This document shows positions 8,820 through 17,810 of a stretch of DNA of 64,000 nt, piece by piece (positions within the stretch are counted from its first letter, which is position 1; every line of letters begins with the position of its first letter). The stretch is from Rhodobacter sp. Har01 (GTDB lineage: Bacteria > Pseudomonadota > Alphaproteobacteria > Rhodobacterales > Rhodobacteraceae). Under the pieces are notes generated by a model. That model saw only the letters and a list, made by a program, of their open reading frames with translations. It did no database searches and was not told the DNA's origin. The position numbers were made by a program, and so were the translations under genes. The stretch is taken from positions 248,001 through 312,000 of the forward strand of contig NZ_JAJCTD010000005.1 of NCBI RefSeq assembly GCF_020564565.1, in the 5' to 3' direction.

Positions 8820-9240
8820 GCCCGTTTCACCTGCGGCGGCGACTCGACCTGCACTATACACCTGCGGCAAGTGCCGGTCCTCGATTTGCGGGTTGCGTCG
8901 CTCTGGTGTCCGATTTGTCGCAGGCTCCTGTCCGGCGCCTTCATTCGTTGGCGCCAAAGCGCAGCTGTCGCTTCGCACCGGACACCAATGCGCGACCCCA
9001 ATGAATTCGTTTCGGCCTGGGGTCCGTCGGAAATTGCGGGTCCGGTATTGATCATTTCGATTCGGCACAAGGCCGGCGATCACGTGATGGAATTCCGTCG
9101 CATTGAATGCCGGCGGGCGAAAGGCATAGACTGATTTGGCAGGGTTCGTCCGATTTGTCTCGATGGCGCAGCCTGACCCGAAACCCTGCTGCGCCAACGC
9201 GCCGGGCCTTCGCGGCATCGGTTCTGTTTGGGAGCATTCC
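8820..9240. promoter_or_regulatory. Divergent control region with repeats
   Basis: This 421-base region separates two divergently read genes. The 12-mer GTCCGATTTGTC occurs twice, at 8908-8919 and 9148-9159, both in the same orientation. TGGTGTCCG at 8904-8912 is matched by its perfect complement CGGACACCA at 8979-8987, and GGCGCC at 8934-8939 and 8950-8955 forms an inner stem. The first 12-mer partly overlaps the left arm of the inverted repeat. This arrangement suggests a shared operator or a folded leader rather than coding sequence. Confidence 0.4.
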
Positions 9241-10326
9241 ATGGCCGCACGTCTGTTTCTTCCGCTTGGCCTGCGCATTCTGGTCGGTATCGGATCGGTG
9301 CTTGCAGCCTTTCCGGCCGGTCTGGCCTTTGCGGAGGCCATTGCCTCGGGCCACGCGCAATGGGAGGGCGGCGCGATGATCGACCCGGGGGCCGGCGGGA
9401 AATCGGTTCCCTATGCGATCACCGGGCCGGGCCAACTGGTCGTCGATTATGTGGTCACGCCCTATCGCGAACGCGAATTCTACGCTTCGACCGAAAGCTG
9501 TCTGATCACCGGAGGCACGGAATACTGGGAGCACGTATCTTCGGAAACCTGGTTCGGATCGCAACGGTCCAGCGACTACGCCTCGCCGCCCCCGGCCAAC
9601 GGCACGATCGCCGACAAGCGCGTGCGGACGATCTGGAAGATCCCCGGCGGGCAGTACGCGGGCAGCTTCATGATGAACCGGCCGGTGAAATGCGGCTTGG
9701 CTGATTGTGATGGCTTTGCCGGGACCGTGAACTTCACCGCCGTCTTCTACCCCGAGGGCCAGTCCCCGCCGCCCGCCGCCGAGGTGCCGCAGCCCGGATC
9801 GGCGGACGCCGGCGCCGGGGCTTCTGCGGGGGGCGACGGGTCCGCCGGGGCCGCAGCGGCACCGGTTCCACCGGTGCCTCCGGCGGCTACGCCCGGCGCC
9901 GACGACGAATCCCGCAACCTTGCGCTCGGCAGGCTTTCGACGCAAAGCAGCGTCTACCGGGGCACCGGGGTCGATCAGGGCCCGCAGCACGGCAACGACG
10001 GCGTGACAGTGGGGCGCGATCCGCACGATCTGGTCCACACCGACCTTGAGCAGAACCCCTGGTGGTATGTCGACCTGGGCGCGACCGCGCAGATCGACGC
10101 GATCCGGATTTACAACCGGCTCAATCCCGAAGTGCTGGCAAATCCGTCGCTGTTGGTCTTCGTCAGCCTGGACGGCGCTGCGTGGGACGAGGTCTACCGC
10201 CACGACGGCTCCCGCTGGGAGGTCTTGACGCTGCCGATGACGGTCCAGGCACGCTTTGTCCTGCTGCAACTGGCCGAGGCAGGCCACCTTCAATTCTACG
10301 AAGTCGAGGTCTGGGGGAAACCCTGA
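9241..10326 (+). CDS. Exported protein with C-terminal F5/8 type C (discoidin-like) domain
   Basis: A 361-aa protein starting at an ATG with GGGAGC six bases upstream. Residues 1-31 form a signal peptide ending near GLAFA-EA. The N-terminal domain (about 35-175) is unrecognised and contains paired cysteines (ESCLITG, VKCGLADCDGF). An Ala/Gly/Pro linker follows (about 178-220). The C-terminal domain has the discoidin pattern: NLALGRLSTQSSVYRG, the DGVTVG insertion, PWWYVDLGATAQIDAIRIYNR, VFVSLDGAAWDEVYR and the closing FYEVEVWG. Such domains bind carbohydrates or lipids outside the cytoplasm. It may be a surface or envelope adhesin; the partner is unknown. Confidence 0.8.
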   Translation: MAARLFLPLGLRILVGIGSVLAAFPAGLAFAEAIASGHAQWEGGAMIDPGAGGKSVPYAITGPGQLVVDYVVTPYREREFYASTESCLITGGTEYWEHVSSETWFGSQRSSDYASPPPANGTIADKRVRTIWKIPGGQYAGSFMMNRPVKCGLADCDGFAGTVNFTAVFYPEGQSPPPAAEVPQPGSADAGAGASAGGDGSAGAAAAPVPPVPPAATPGADDESRNLALGRLSTQSSVYRGTGVDQGPQHGNDGVTVGRDPHDLVHTDLEQNPWWYVDLGATAQIDAIRIYNRLNPEVLANPSLLVFVSLDGAAWDEVYRHDGSRWEVLTLPMTVQARFVLLQLAEAGHLQFYEVEVWGKP

Positions 10327-10508
10327 GAACGACCAGACTCGACGGAAATGCCAAATCGGGTCGACTCAGGCGCGTGCTGGACTGGGCCAAGCCGAAACCA
10401 CCTGACGTCGCGCCGTGTGCGGGCAGTCTGAGCGACCCCCCGAGATTCGGACAGTGACGGCAGCTCCGGTCTGAAGTCTGCTGGTCTCCAGAGGCAAGGA
10501 GAACAGAG

Positions 10509-10808
10509 ATGCCGAAACGCAGGAACCGTGACGCGGCGTTCAAGGCGCGTGTTGCGTTGGAAGCGCTGCAGGGTGAGCGCACGGTGGCTGATCCGGCGAC
10601 CGCCTATGAGGTCCATCCGACACTGATCCGTCCGTGGAAGACAGCGCTGCTTGAGGGTGCCGCAGGGATCCTTGAGCGCGGCGGCAGGGCGGCCGCCATC
10701 GCTGAGGTCGCCGAGGATACGGTGCGTGACCTGCATGCCAGGATCGGAGAACTGGCGATCGCCAACGATGTCTTGGCAAGAAAGCTCACGCCCTGGGTCG
10801 GGAAGTGA
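10509..10808 (+). CDS. IS3-family transposase OrfA
   Basis: A 99-aa OrfA with the typical opening MPKRRNRDAAFKARVALEAL and a helix-turn-helix (VADPATAYEVHPTLIRPWK), followed by a helical leucine-zipper-like tail (VRDLHARIGELAIANDVLARKL). It would normally provide DNA binding and, by programmed frameshifting, be fused to OrfB. The end of the frame overlaps the start of the orfB remnant, as is usual. A complete OrfA cannot transpose without OrfB, so any remaining activity would be regulatory. Confidence 0.75.
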   Translation: MPKRRNRDAAFKARVALEALQGERTVADPATAYEVHPTLIRPWKTALLEGAAGILERGGRAAAIAEVAEDTVRDLHARIGELAIANDVLARKLTPWVGK

Positions 10809-11206
10809 GGCGGGGCACGATAGAACGGAACCATCCCCAGTTGGCGGTCGGGGCGCAATATCGCCTGCTGTCGATCTCGCGGTCGTCATTCCATTCCGCG
10901 CCGCAGGGCGCTTTCACCTGCTTCGACTGGACCGACCGGTTGAAGCGGGCAAAGACCGGGATCTCGATGGATGGAAAAGCGCGATACCTCGACGACATCT
11001 TCATCGAGCGGCAGTGGCGGTCGCTGAAATATGCCTGCGTTTACCTGCGCGCCTGGGAAACCGGGTCCCAGGCAAAGGCGGTCGCCGGGCGCTGGATCAC
11101 CATCTGCAACCATCAACGGCCTCACGCCGCCCATGGCGGACAACCGCCGGCCGTGGTCCAGTTCAACCACATTGAAACCGATCAGCAGGCGCAGGCAGCA
11201 GCTCAA
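10805..11206 (+). pseudogene. IS3-family OrfB with large internal deletion
   Basis: The N-terminal part ERNHPQLAVGAQYRLLSISR is joined after SFHSAPQGA directly to the C-terminal part FTCFDWTDRLKRAKTGISMDG, FIERQWRSLKYACVYLRAWE and ICNHQRPHAAHGGQPPAVV. The missing middle would carry the first two catalytic acidic residues of the DDE domain. The position of the usual stop after the terminal helix now reads CAA (11204-11206), so the frame runs on to 11353. Both the deletion and the lost stop show the gene is dead. Confidence 0.8.
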
Positions 11207-11245
11207 ATCGCCCGGAAAACTGCCCAGGGATCGGAGAGTAGCTCA

Positions 11246-11417
11246 GCACGGCAGCGTCGCCGTGGACGGGCTGTCGCCCACGCTTGCCGGACGGCTTCGC
11301 CGCCCATGTCACGACAGGATCAAACCAGACCGTCAGCGACCCGCGGCGCTTGAGCGCCTTGTTATCCGCGGGCCAGTCCGGGTCTCTTACGCCGGTGTGT
11401 TCGGTCTGCTCATCCAC
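11246..11417 (-). pseudogene. N-terminal fragment of an IS5-family transposase
   Basis: The minus strand encodes WPADNKALKRRGSLTVWFDP and PSGKRGRQPVHGDAAV, a well-known N-terminal pattern of IS5-group transposases (NEALRRRGSLTIWFD ... GKRGRQP.YSDAAI). Similarity ends exactly at the border of the IS3-type element. I searched the sequence left of that element for the rest of the gene and did not find it, so the distal part has been deleted. The 105 bases to the next gene (11418-11522) hold nothing else recognised. Confidence 0.7.
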
Positions 11418-11522
11418 CCCAGCTATCGCGCTTGAGTCACAATATGAATCCCTCGCAGGATTTGAGCAACAAAGCCGACTTCCCCCGAGAAACTGGAGAG
11501 CGCCAAAGCCTTGGCAGGTGGC

Positions 11523-12767
11523 TCAGAAGAGCTCGACGCTGCGTGAGGGAGCGCGGCTGACCACATCGTTCGGCACGACAGGCTCTTCGGGAACCAAGTC
11601 CTGCTCGGGCACCAGTCTGTCGTCGATCGTGATCGCCGAAAGCGCATGTGTGAGTGCATCGAGGCCGGCCTGGTGCTGAGCCAGACCATCACAGCTGACA
11701 GTGGCAAGGCGCGCCGTCTCTGCCGCGGCGCGGGTCGTCGACTCCACAGAGCCGAGCAGGTCTGTCACCTGCGTTGCCTGGCGATCCGATATCGACTGGA
11801 CCTGTACCAGGCAATTCAGCACCTCCTTCGTCATGAGGACAATCTCGGACATATGGCGGTCGGTGCGGCCGGAGGACTTTTCGCCGGCCTCGACGGCGGA
11901 AAGGGATTCCTCCGCCATGCCCACGATCGACTCTGCAAGGCTACGGGTGGCACCAGCCAGCAGCCGGACCTCGGCCGCGACGACGCCGAAGCCGCGCCCC
12001 GCTTCGCCAGCCTGGGCGGCCTGGATGCCGGCGTTCAGCGCCAGCATGTTGGTCTGAATGGCAATGTCCTCGATCTTGGCGACCACACCGGTGATCTGCC
12101 GCGAGGCATGCCCGATCCGTCGCATTGCCTCGTTCAAGCCAACCAGGCCCTCCGCCATCTCGCCGACAGCGCCCTGGGCGTCACCGGCCAGCTTGCAGGA
12201 CTGCCGTGCCAGTTGGCTGTTGGTCATAGCCAACTCTGAAACCACGTCCAGAGTGAAGGTTACCCCCTGGATCAGGTCGATCTGGGCCGCCGTGCGGTCC
12301 CGCAGACCCTTGGCTTGCAGCCGAAGGTCATCTTCCTTCCCGGCCAGGCGCGACGCCAATCCGTTTCCGATGCTGGCGGTCTTCGCCCATTGCCGGACGA
12401 TGGCGTCGATCGCTTCGACCAGACGTTGCCCCGGCCCGGGCGAGACCGTCTCGGGACTGAGTGGCCGCAGGTTTCCGCAGGCAATGACGTGGCAATCCTT
12501 GAGCAGCGCTTCGAATTGCGGGGCTTTGGAGTGGTGCGCATGGCCCGACTGGGCGGCGGCAATACGCCGGGCGATGTCGGCCAGCCCCGGATTCAGCGCT
12601 AGGATCTCAGCCACCGGCAGGCCCGCAAGGGCACGCAGGCAGGCGTCACGCTCGGTTTCTGCCTGGTTCAACCGGTGTTCAAGGGTCGGGGCGCCGGACA
12701 TGCGGGTCGCGCCGAACAGTCTGGCCCAGAAAGCCAGGCCCCCAGGGTTTCGCCATGACAGACGCAT
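11523..12767 (-). CDS. Soluble methyl-accepting chemotaxis protein with altered tip
   Basis: A 414-aa receptor without membrane segments, so cytoplasmic. The first 130 residues form a helical N-terminal domain with cysteines (LKDCHVIACGN) of unknown function, perhaps sensory. The signalling hairpin tip is IEDIAIQTNMLALNAGIQAA near residues 232-251. The usual EAAR of the tip is changed to QAAQ (Q249 and Q252), removing the glutamate and the near-invariant arginine used for CheA control and receptor packing. The C-terminus ends in SVELF. The ATG at 12767 has GGAG seven bases upstream. It is read away from the che operon and may be an accessory or modulatory receptor. Confidence 0.85.
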   Translation of the reverse strand: MRLSWRNPGGLAFWARLFGATRMSGAPTLEHRLNQAETERDACLRALAGLPVAEILALNPGLADIARRIAAAQSGHAHHSKAPQFEALLKDCHVIACGNLRPLSPETVSPGPGQRLVEAIDAIVRQWAKTASIGNGLASRLAGKEDDLRLQAKGLRDRTAAQIDLIQGVTFTLDVVSELAMTNSQLARQSCKLAGDAQGAVGEMAEGLVGLNEAMRRIGHASRQITGVVAKIEDIAIQTNMLALNAGIQAAQAGEAGRGFGVVAAEVRLLAGATRSLAESIVGMAEESLSAVEAGEKSSGRTDRHMSEIVLMTKEVLNCLVQVQSISDRQATQVTDLLGSVESTTRAAAETARLATVSCDGLAQHQAGLDALTHALSAITIDDRLVPEQDLVPEEPVVPNDVVSRAPSRSVELF

Positions 12768-13059
12768 GAGGCTCTCCGAACCCGGTGACAAAGATCGGCA
12801 CCGGCGCTGGACTGCGCTGCCAGCACCCGCTGCGGTGCAACCCTAGGGCGGCGGTCTTAAGCCCGGGTAAAGACCAGCCGGCCCGCCGCGTCAGCGACGG
12901 CAGGGCAGGCCTGGAAGCCGTTCACCAAGGCTTAGCAGTTGTTCCCGATGCTGTCGGCGAATCGCACCGCGGGTGGTGGAACGCCCGTCCAGACCAAGGC
13001 CGCTTCAGACCGCGCATCCTTCGCGGCCCGGCCCGTCAAGCGCATGAAGGGAATACAGA

Positions 13060-15051
13060 ATGCCGATCACCAAGTCGCCGCGCGTCAACGGTCAGGATCA
13101 CAACGCCATTGCGCGCAAGGCCGTTGCCTCGGCGGGGCTGGCCAAGATCTCCGGTCAGGGCACCCGGGCGCTGTCGGATGAACCGCGCACCAGCGTGCGC
13201 GCCGCTGCCACGGCCGAAGAGATGCGGCGCAAGGCCCGCACCGTGGCCCGCCAGCAGCAGGCGGCGGAACGGCTGGCGGCGGCTGCGACGCAGCTGTCGT
13301 CGAACGTCACCGAAGCTGCCGCCGCGGCCGAGGAACTGGCCGCCTCGATGCAGCAGATCGCCGATGGCGCCGAGCAATCCGCCGCCGCGTCGGAGGAATC
13401 GATGACGGCGATGCGCCAGATCGACGGCTCGGTTTCGGCCCAGGCCGCCGCCGCCGCCCGCAGTCAGACCCGCGCCGAGGAACTGCAGCGCGTGCTCGAG
13501 CGCACCGCCAACGGCATCCGCGGCATGGTCGCCAACGTCAGCGGCGCCGCCGAGCGGCAGCTCGACTCGGTCCGCATGATGATCGAACTGGACCAGCAGG
13601 CCACCAACATCATCGACTCGGTCACCCAGGTGATCCGCATCGCCGACCAGACCAACCTGCTGGCGCTGAACGCCGCTATCGAGGCGGCGCGCGCCGGCAG
13701 CCATGGCAAGGGCTTTGCCGTGGTGGCCGATACCGTGCGCACGCTGGCCGAGGCCTCGGAAAAGAACGCCTCGACCATCCAGGGCCTGGTCGCGCAGATC
13801 CGCGACGGCATCAAGTCGATCACCGAGGCGGTGAACGACTCGGCCCAGACCGCGCGCGGCGAGGTCGAGAAAAGCGGCGTCGTGATCGAGAGCGTGGCCG
13901 AGATCATGCGCCAGATCGGCACCATCGTCGAAGCCAACCAGGCGGTCGACCGGGCGGCCACCGAAATGGCCGCGGCCACCCGCCAGGCGCTGAAGGCCAG
14001 CGAGGAAATCGCCGCCGCCGCCGAAGAGCAAAGCGCCGCCGCCGCCGAAACCATCAAGGCCGTCTCGTCGCAAAGCCAGGCCCTGCAGACCGCTGACGTG
14101 GCGGCCTCGGAGTTGGTCGGGCTGGCCGACGACCTGCGCACCAGCACCGACATCGCCAAAAGCTCGGAAGAGGTCGCCGCCTCGGCCGAAAGCCTGTCGG
14201 CCACCATCGAGGAACTGTCGGCCAGCTCGGAGCAGGTCACCAAGGCCATCGACCAGATCGAATCCGTCGCCGCCTCGCAGGCCGCCGCCGCCGAGGAAAG
14301 CGTCGCCGGAATCACCCAGATCGACAAGAGCACCAGTGAATCGGTCGAGCGGCTGAACACCGTGCTGGAGCTGAGCGAGGTGATCTCGAACAAGCTGGCC
14401 GAGAACAAGGGCGTGGTCGACGAGGTGATCGTCGGCATCACCACCGCCAACGAGGCCGGGCAGAAATCGGCGCGCGACATCCAGAACCTGGAAGTGCTGA
14501 GCCGGCGCATCGACAAGATCGTCGACGCCATCTCGAACGTCGCCATCCAGACCTCGATGCTGGCGGTGAACGGCGCGGTCGAAGCGGCGCGCGCCGGCGA
14601 ATACGGCAAGGGCTTTGCGGTGGTGTCCTCCGACATCCAGCACCTGGCCAACGACGCGGCCGAAAACGCCGAGACGATCAAGGACCTGGTCAAGGCGATC
14701 CAGGACCAGATCGGCATCGTCCGCGCCGACATGCTGCAGGTCGCGCAGAACTCGCTGGCCGATGTCGAACGCGCGCGGGTCTCGACCGCGGCGCTGGTCG
14801 AGGTCGAAGGCGCGATGAAGGAAGTGATGGCCGACACCCGCAGCGTGCTGAACAGCGCGCAGGAGATCAGCGCCGCCACCGTGCAGGCCAAGAAGGGCGC
14901 CGAGCAGATCGCCGCGGCGGCCGAACAGGCCAGCTCGGGCGCGCGGCAGGGTGCCACCGCCGCCGAGCAGCAGAAGGCCGGCATCAGCCAGCTTGCCGCC
15001 GCCGTGGAAAGCATCGCCTCGACCGCAGACGAACTGCAGTCCGGCCTCTGA
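13060..15051 (+). CDS. Cytoplasmic chemoreceptor with two signalling hairpins
   Basis: A 663-aa, almost entirely helical protein with no transmembrane segment and no recognisable ligand domain. It contains two separate receptor tips: [20 protein letters not shown] near residues 194-213 and [20 protein letters not shown] near 493-512, each followed by the GKGFAVV motif. Ala/Glu-rich descending helices of the adaptation type flank both (for example [15 protein letters not shown] and AAAEEL). Both tips keep the glutamate and arginine that contact CheA/CheW. Two tips in one chain imply either tandem hairpins or an extended array unit. It opens the che operon, with the triple-CheW gene 20 bases downstream, and is probably its dedicated receptor. 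Confidence 0.88.
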   Translation: MPITKSPRVNGQDHNAIARKAVASAGLAKISGQGTRALSDEPRTSVRAAATAEEMRRKARTVARQQQAAERLAAAATQLSSNVTEAAAAAEELAASMQQIADGAEQSAAASEESMTAMRQIDGSVSAQAAAAARSQTRAEELQRVLERTANGIRGMVANVSGAAERQLDSVRMMIELDQQATNIIDSVTQVIRIADQTNLLALNAAIEAARAGSHGKGFAVVADTVRTLAEASEKNASTIQGLVAQIRDGIKSITEAVNDSAQTARGEVEKSGVVIESVAEIMRQIGTIVEANQAVDRAATEMAAATRQALKASEEIAAAAEEQSAAAAETIKAVSSQSQALQTADVAASELVGLADDLRTSTDIAKSSEEVAASAESLSATIEELSASSEQVTKAIDQIESVAASQAAAAEESVAGITQIDKSTSESVERLNTVLELSEVISNKLAENKGVVDEVIVGITTANEAGQKSARDIQNLEVLSRRIDKIVDAISNVAIQTSMLAVNGAVEAARAGEYGKGFAVVSSDIQHLANDAAENAETIKDLVKAIQDQIGIVRADMLQVAQNSLADVERARVSTAALVEVEGAMKEVMADTRSVLNSAQEISAATVQAKKGAEQIAAAAEQASSGARQGATAAEQQKAGISQLAAAVESIASTADELQSGL

Positions 15052-15071
15052 TCGCACAGCGGAGAAGCATC

Positions 15072-16706
15072 ATGGCGAAAGCGAAGGCCCGGCCAGGCCC
15101 CGATCACGACCTTGACACCCCCGAAACCGCAGCGGCCGCCACGGCCACCGCAACCGATATGCACCAGTTCGTCACCTTCTTCCTGGGCGAGGAGTGCTTT
15201 GCCTTCCCGATGGAGACGGTGCTGGAAATCATCCGCGTGCCCGCCATGGTGCGGGTGCCGCTGACGCCGGACGGGTTCGAGGGCCTGTCCAACCTGCGCG
15301 GCGCCATTCTGCCGGTGATGGACCTGCGCCGCGCCATCGGCCTGCCCGCCCGCAGCCCCGATGATGCCAGCCGCACCGTGGTGGTCGATTGCGGCCGCCC
15401 GGTCGGGCTGATCGTCGACCGGGTGTCGCGGGTGGTCAGCTTTGCCGCCGATCGCATCGCGCCGCAGGAAACCGGCTCGGCCCTGGGCCGCAGCGGTAGC
15501 GAAAGCGTGCTGTCCGGCGTGATCAAGGACAGCGACGGCGTCGGCCTGATCCAGATCCTCGACGCGCGCAGCGCCATCGCGCTCGCCTCGCTTGCCGCCC
15601 GCGGCAAGGCGGGCCGGGCCGAAGCGCGCGCACGGGAAGAGACCGCCAGCGCCGCCGCGGCCTCGGCCACCGTGCAACTGGTCAACCTTCTGATCGAGAA
15701 CCAGGAATACGCCTTCGACCTTGCCGAGGTGGATGAAATCGTCCGCCCGCCCGAGGCGATCTTCCAGCTGCCGCAGGTCGCCTCGCACGTGCTGGGCATC
15801 ATCGACCTGCGCAACCGGCTGCTGCCGATCGTCAGCCTGCGCCGGATGTTCGGCCTGGCCGACCTGGCGATGGCCGAGACCAACCGCATCCTGGTGGTGC
15901 GGGTGCCCGGCCGGGACGGCACGGGCGAAGGCGCGCAGGCCCGCGTCGGCATTGTCGTCGACCAGGTGCGCGAGGTGATGAATGTGCAGGCTTGCGACCT
16001 GGTGCCGGTGTCGGGGCTGATCAACCGCGATGGCCGGCACCGGATCGGCCAGATGTGCCGCCTGGACGACGGGCGCCGCCTGCTGGGCGTGCTGTCCTGC
16101 GCGACGCTGTTCGATGACGCCGAGATCGTCGGCGCGATCACCAAGGCGGCGGGGTCCGCTCGCACCGAGGAGGATGCCGTGGTCGAAACCGTCACCGAGA
16201 CCCTTACCGAAGAGACCCAGCTGGTGGTCTACCAACTGGCTGGGCAGGACTATGGTATCGAGATCGCCGCAGTGCGCGAGATCATCCGCGTGCCCGCGGA
16301 CCTCAAGCGCGTGCCGCAATCGCCGGACCATGTGGCCGGGGTGATCAACGTGCGCGGGGCGATCCTGCCGGTGGTCAGCATGCGCGCCCGCTTCGGCATC
16401 GCGCAGGAGGCGACGACCGACCGGCAACGCATCGTCGTGCTCAGCCGCGACGGGGTGCAGACCGGCTACATCGTCGATTCCGTCACCGAGGTCCTGCGCA
16501 TCTCGCGCGCCAGCCTGGAACCCGCGCCGCAGCTGTCGGCCGAGCAGAGCCGGCTGATCGGCACGGTGGCCAACCTCAACGACGGCGCCCGGATCATCCA
16601 GATCGTCGATGCCCTGGCGCTGTTCGGCGATCAGGGTCCGGGCGGGGCGGGCGATCCGCCGCCGCCGGTTGCAGCGATCGAGGCCGAAGCCCTGGCGGAA
16701 GCCTGA
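15072..16706 (+). CDS. cheW: Triple CheW-domain coupling protein
   Basis: A 544-aa protein made of three consecutive CheW domains, at roughly 30-175, 200-350 and 385-525. Each has the CheW pattern: a start such as QFVTFFLGEECFAFPMETVLEIIRVP, then GLSNLRGAILPVMDLR or GVINVRGAILPVVSM, and a GLIVDRVSRVV or GYIVDSVTEVL strand. Ordinary CheW is about 150-170 aa. CheW links receptors to CheA, so three copies in one chain could bridge several receptor or kinase units. The second domain has the variant GIIDLRNRLLPIVSLR. It follows the double-tip receptor by 20 bases. Confidence 0.9.
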   Translation: MAKAKARPGPDHDLDTPETAAAATATATDMHQFVTFFLGEECFAFPMETVLEIIRVPAMVRVPLTPDGFEGLSNLRGAILPVMDLRRAIGLPARSPDDASRTVVVDCGRPVGLIVDRVSRVVSFAADRIAPQETGSALGRSGSESVLSGVIKDSDGVGLIQILDARSAIALASLAARGKAGRAEARAREETASAAAASATVQLVNLLIENQEYAFDLAEVDEIVRPPEAIFQLPQVASHVLGIIDLRNRLLPIVSLRRMFGLADLAMAETNRILVVRVPGRDGTGEGAQARVGIVVDQVREVMNVQACDLVPVSGLINRDGRHRIGQMCRLDDGRRLLGVLSCATLFDDAEIVGAITKAAGSARTEEDAVVETVTETLTEETQLVVYQLAGQDYGIEIAAVREIIRVPADLKRVPQSPDHVAGVINVRGAILPVVSMRARFGIAQEATTDRQRIVVLSRDGVQTGYIVDSVTEVLRISRASLEPAPQLSAEQSRLIGTVANLNDGARIIQIVDALALFGDQGPGGAGDPPPPVAAIEAEALAEA

Positions 16707-16734
16707 GGTTGCCGGAAACTGCAGGGTAGAAGCC

Positions 16735-17793
16735 ATGCGCGTCCTTGTCGTCGACGATTCCGCCCTGATGCGGCGCTGGTTGAAGGAGTGTTTTGCCTCC
16801 GAACCGGGGATCGAAAGCCTGACCGCCCGCGACGGCAAGGACGCGCTGGCCAAGCTGGACAGCTTCGACCCCGACGTGGTCACGCTGGACATCAACATGC
16901 CCGAGATGGACGGGCTGACCTGCCTGGCGCAGATCATGGCGCGGGCGCCGCGGCCGGTGGTGATGCTGTCGTCGCTGACCGATGCCGGCGCACTGGCCAC
17001 GCTCGAGGCGCTGGAACTGGGCGCCGTCGACTACATCGCCAAGCCCAGCGGCACCGTCTCGCACGACCTGAAACTGATCTTCCCGCAGATCCTGGCCAAG
17101 GTCCGGGCCGCCGCACGGATCCGTGTCACCGGGCCGAAAAGGCCGTCCCGGCGCCCCGCCGCACCGCCGCGCCCGGATGCCGGGCCGCGGCCCGCCGCCG
17201 CACCCCAAGGCGCAGCCCGCCATGACCTGGTGCTGATCGGTTCCTCCACCGGCGGGCCGAAGGCGCTGGAGGCGGTGCTGTTCCCGCTGGGACCGGATTT
17301 CCCGGTGCCGATCCTGATCGCCCAGCACATGCCGAAGCGCTTTACCAAGGTCTTCGCCGAGCGGCTGACGCAGCAGGGCGCGCTGCCGGTGATCGAGGTG
17401 ACCGGCCCGACCGAGCTTCGGCCCGGCGCGGCCTACCTGGCCCAGGGCGACGCCGACGTGCAGGTGTCGCGGCGGCGCGACCGGCTGGTCGCGACCCCGG
17501 TTCCGGCCAACCCGGAACTGGTCTGGAACCCCTCGGTCAACCACATGGTCGCCACCGCGCAGGCGGTGCTGCCACCCGGCCGGCTGCTGGCCGTGCTGCT
17601 GACCGGCATGGGCGATGACGGGGCGGCGGCGATGACCCGGCTGCACCAGGCCGGCGGCACCACCATCGCGCAGTCCGAGGCCAGCTCTGCCATCTTCGGC
17701 ATGCCCCGCGCCCTGATCGAGGCCGGCGGGGCCAGCCGCATCATCGACGTCGACCGCATCGCCTACACCCTCATGCGCCTTGTCGCCGGCTGA
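16735..17793 (+). CDS. cheB: Chemotaxis response regulator protein-glutamate methylesterase CheB
   Basis: CheB removes methyl groups from receptor glutamates when phosphorylated by CheA. The 352-aa product has an N-terminal receiver domain (VLVVDDSALMRRWL, phospho-acceptor aspartate in VVTLDINMPEMDG, and the lysine in DYIAKPSG), a Pro/Ala linker near 130-160, and a C-terminal esterase domain with the catalytic serine in IGSSTGGPKAL, histidine in LIAQHMPKRFT and aspartate in LTGMGDDGAAAM. The ATG at 16735 begins the receiver directly; the open frame upstream only overlaps the CheW gene. Eighteen-base spacing to the next gene indicates one operon. Confidence 0.95.
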   Translation: MRVLVVDDSALMRRWLKECFASEPGIESLTARDGKDALAKLDSFDPDVVTLDINMPEMDGLTCLAQIMARAPRPVVMLSSLTDAGALATLEALELGAVDYIAKPSGTVSHDLKLIFPQILAKVRAAARIRVTGPKRPSRRPAAPPRPDAGPRPAAAPQGAARHDLVLIGSSTGGPKALEAVLFPLGPDFPVPILIAQHMPKRFTKVFAERLTQQGALPVIEVTGPTELRPGAAYLAQGDADVQVSRRRDRLVATPVPANPELVWNPSVNHMVATAQAVLPPGRLLAVLLTGMGDDGAAAMTRLHQAGGTTIAQSEASSAIFGMPRALIEAGGASRIIDVDRIAYTLMRLVAG

Positions 17794-17810
17794 TCGAAAG
17801 GCCCCGCCCC

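Larger units (their letters stand above)
10429..11245 (+). mobile_element. Internally deleted IS3-family element
   Basis: The element is bounded by imperfect inverted repeats: TGAGCGACCCCCCGAG at 10429 reads against the complement of the right end, TGAGCTACTCTCCGATC, ending at 11245. It spans 817 bases, whereas complete relatives are about 1.2-1.4 kb. It holds an intact-looking orfA and an orfB that has lost most of its catalytic domain. The right end abuts a fragment of an IS5-type transposase, so this element was probably inserted into that older one. Confidence 0.75.

Noticed and set aside
10429..11245. An intact, active IS3 element
   Set aside because: OrfB lacks the middle of its catalytic domain and its stop codon has changed to CAA.
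13060..15051. The double-tip receptor as two genes joined by a sequencing error
   Set aside because: The frame is continuous with even coding character between the halves and no start codon with ribosome-binding site before the second half; retained as one gene, with the alternative stated in the findings.
13464..17000. A very long minus-strand open frame (about 1178 codons) opposite the receptor, triple-CheW and cheB genes
   Set aside because: It is the mirror of strongly supported plus-strand genes; its translation is Ala/Ser/Arg-rich without domains, as expected from GC-rich codon bias.
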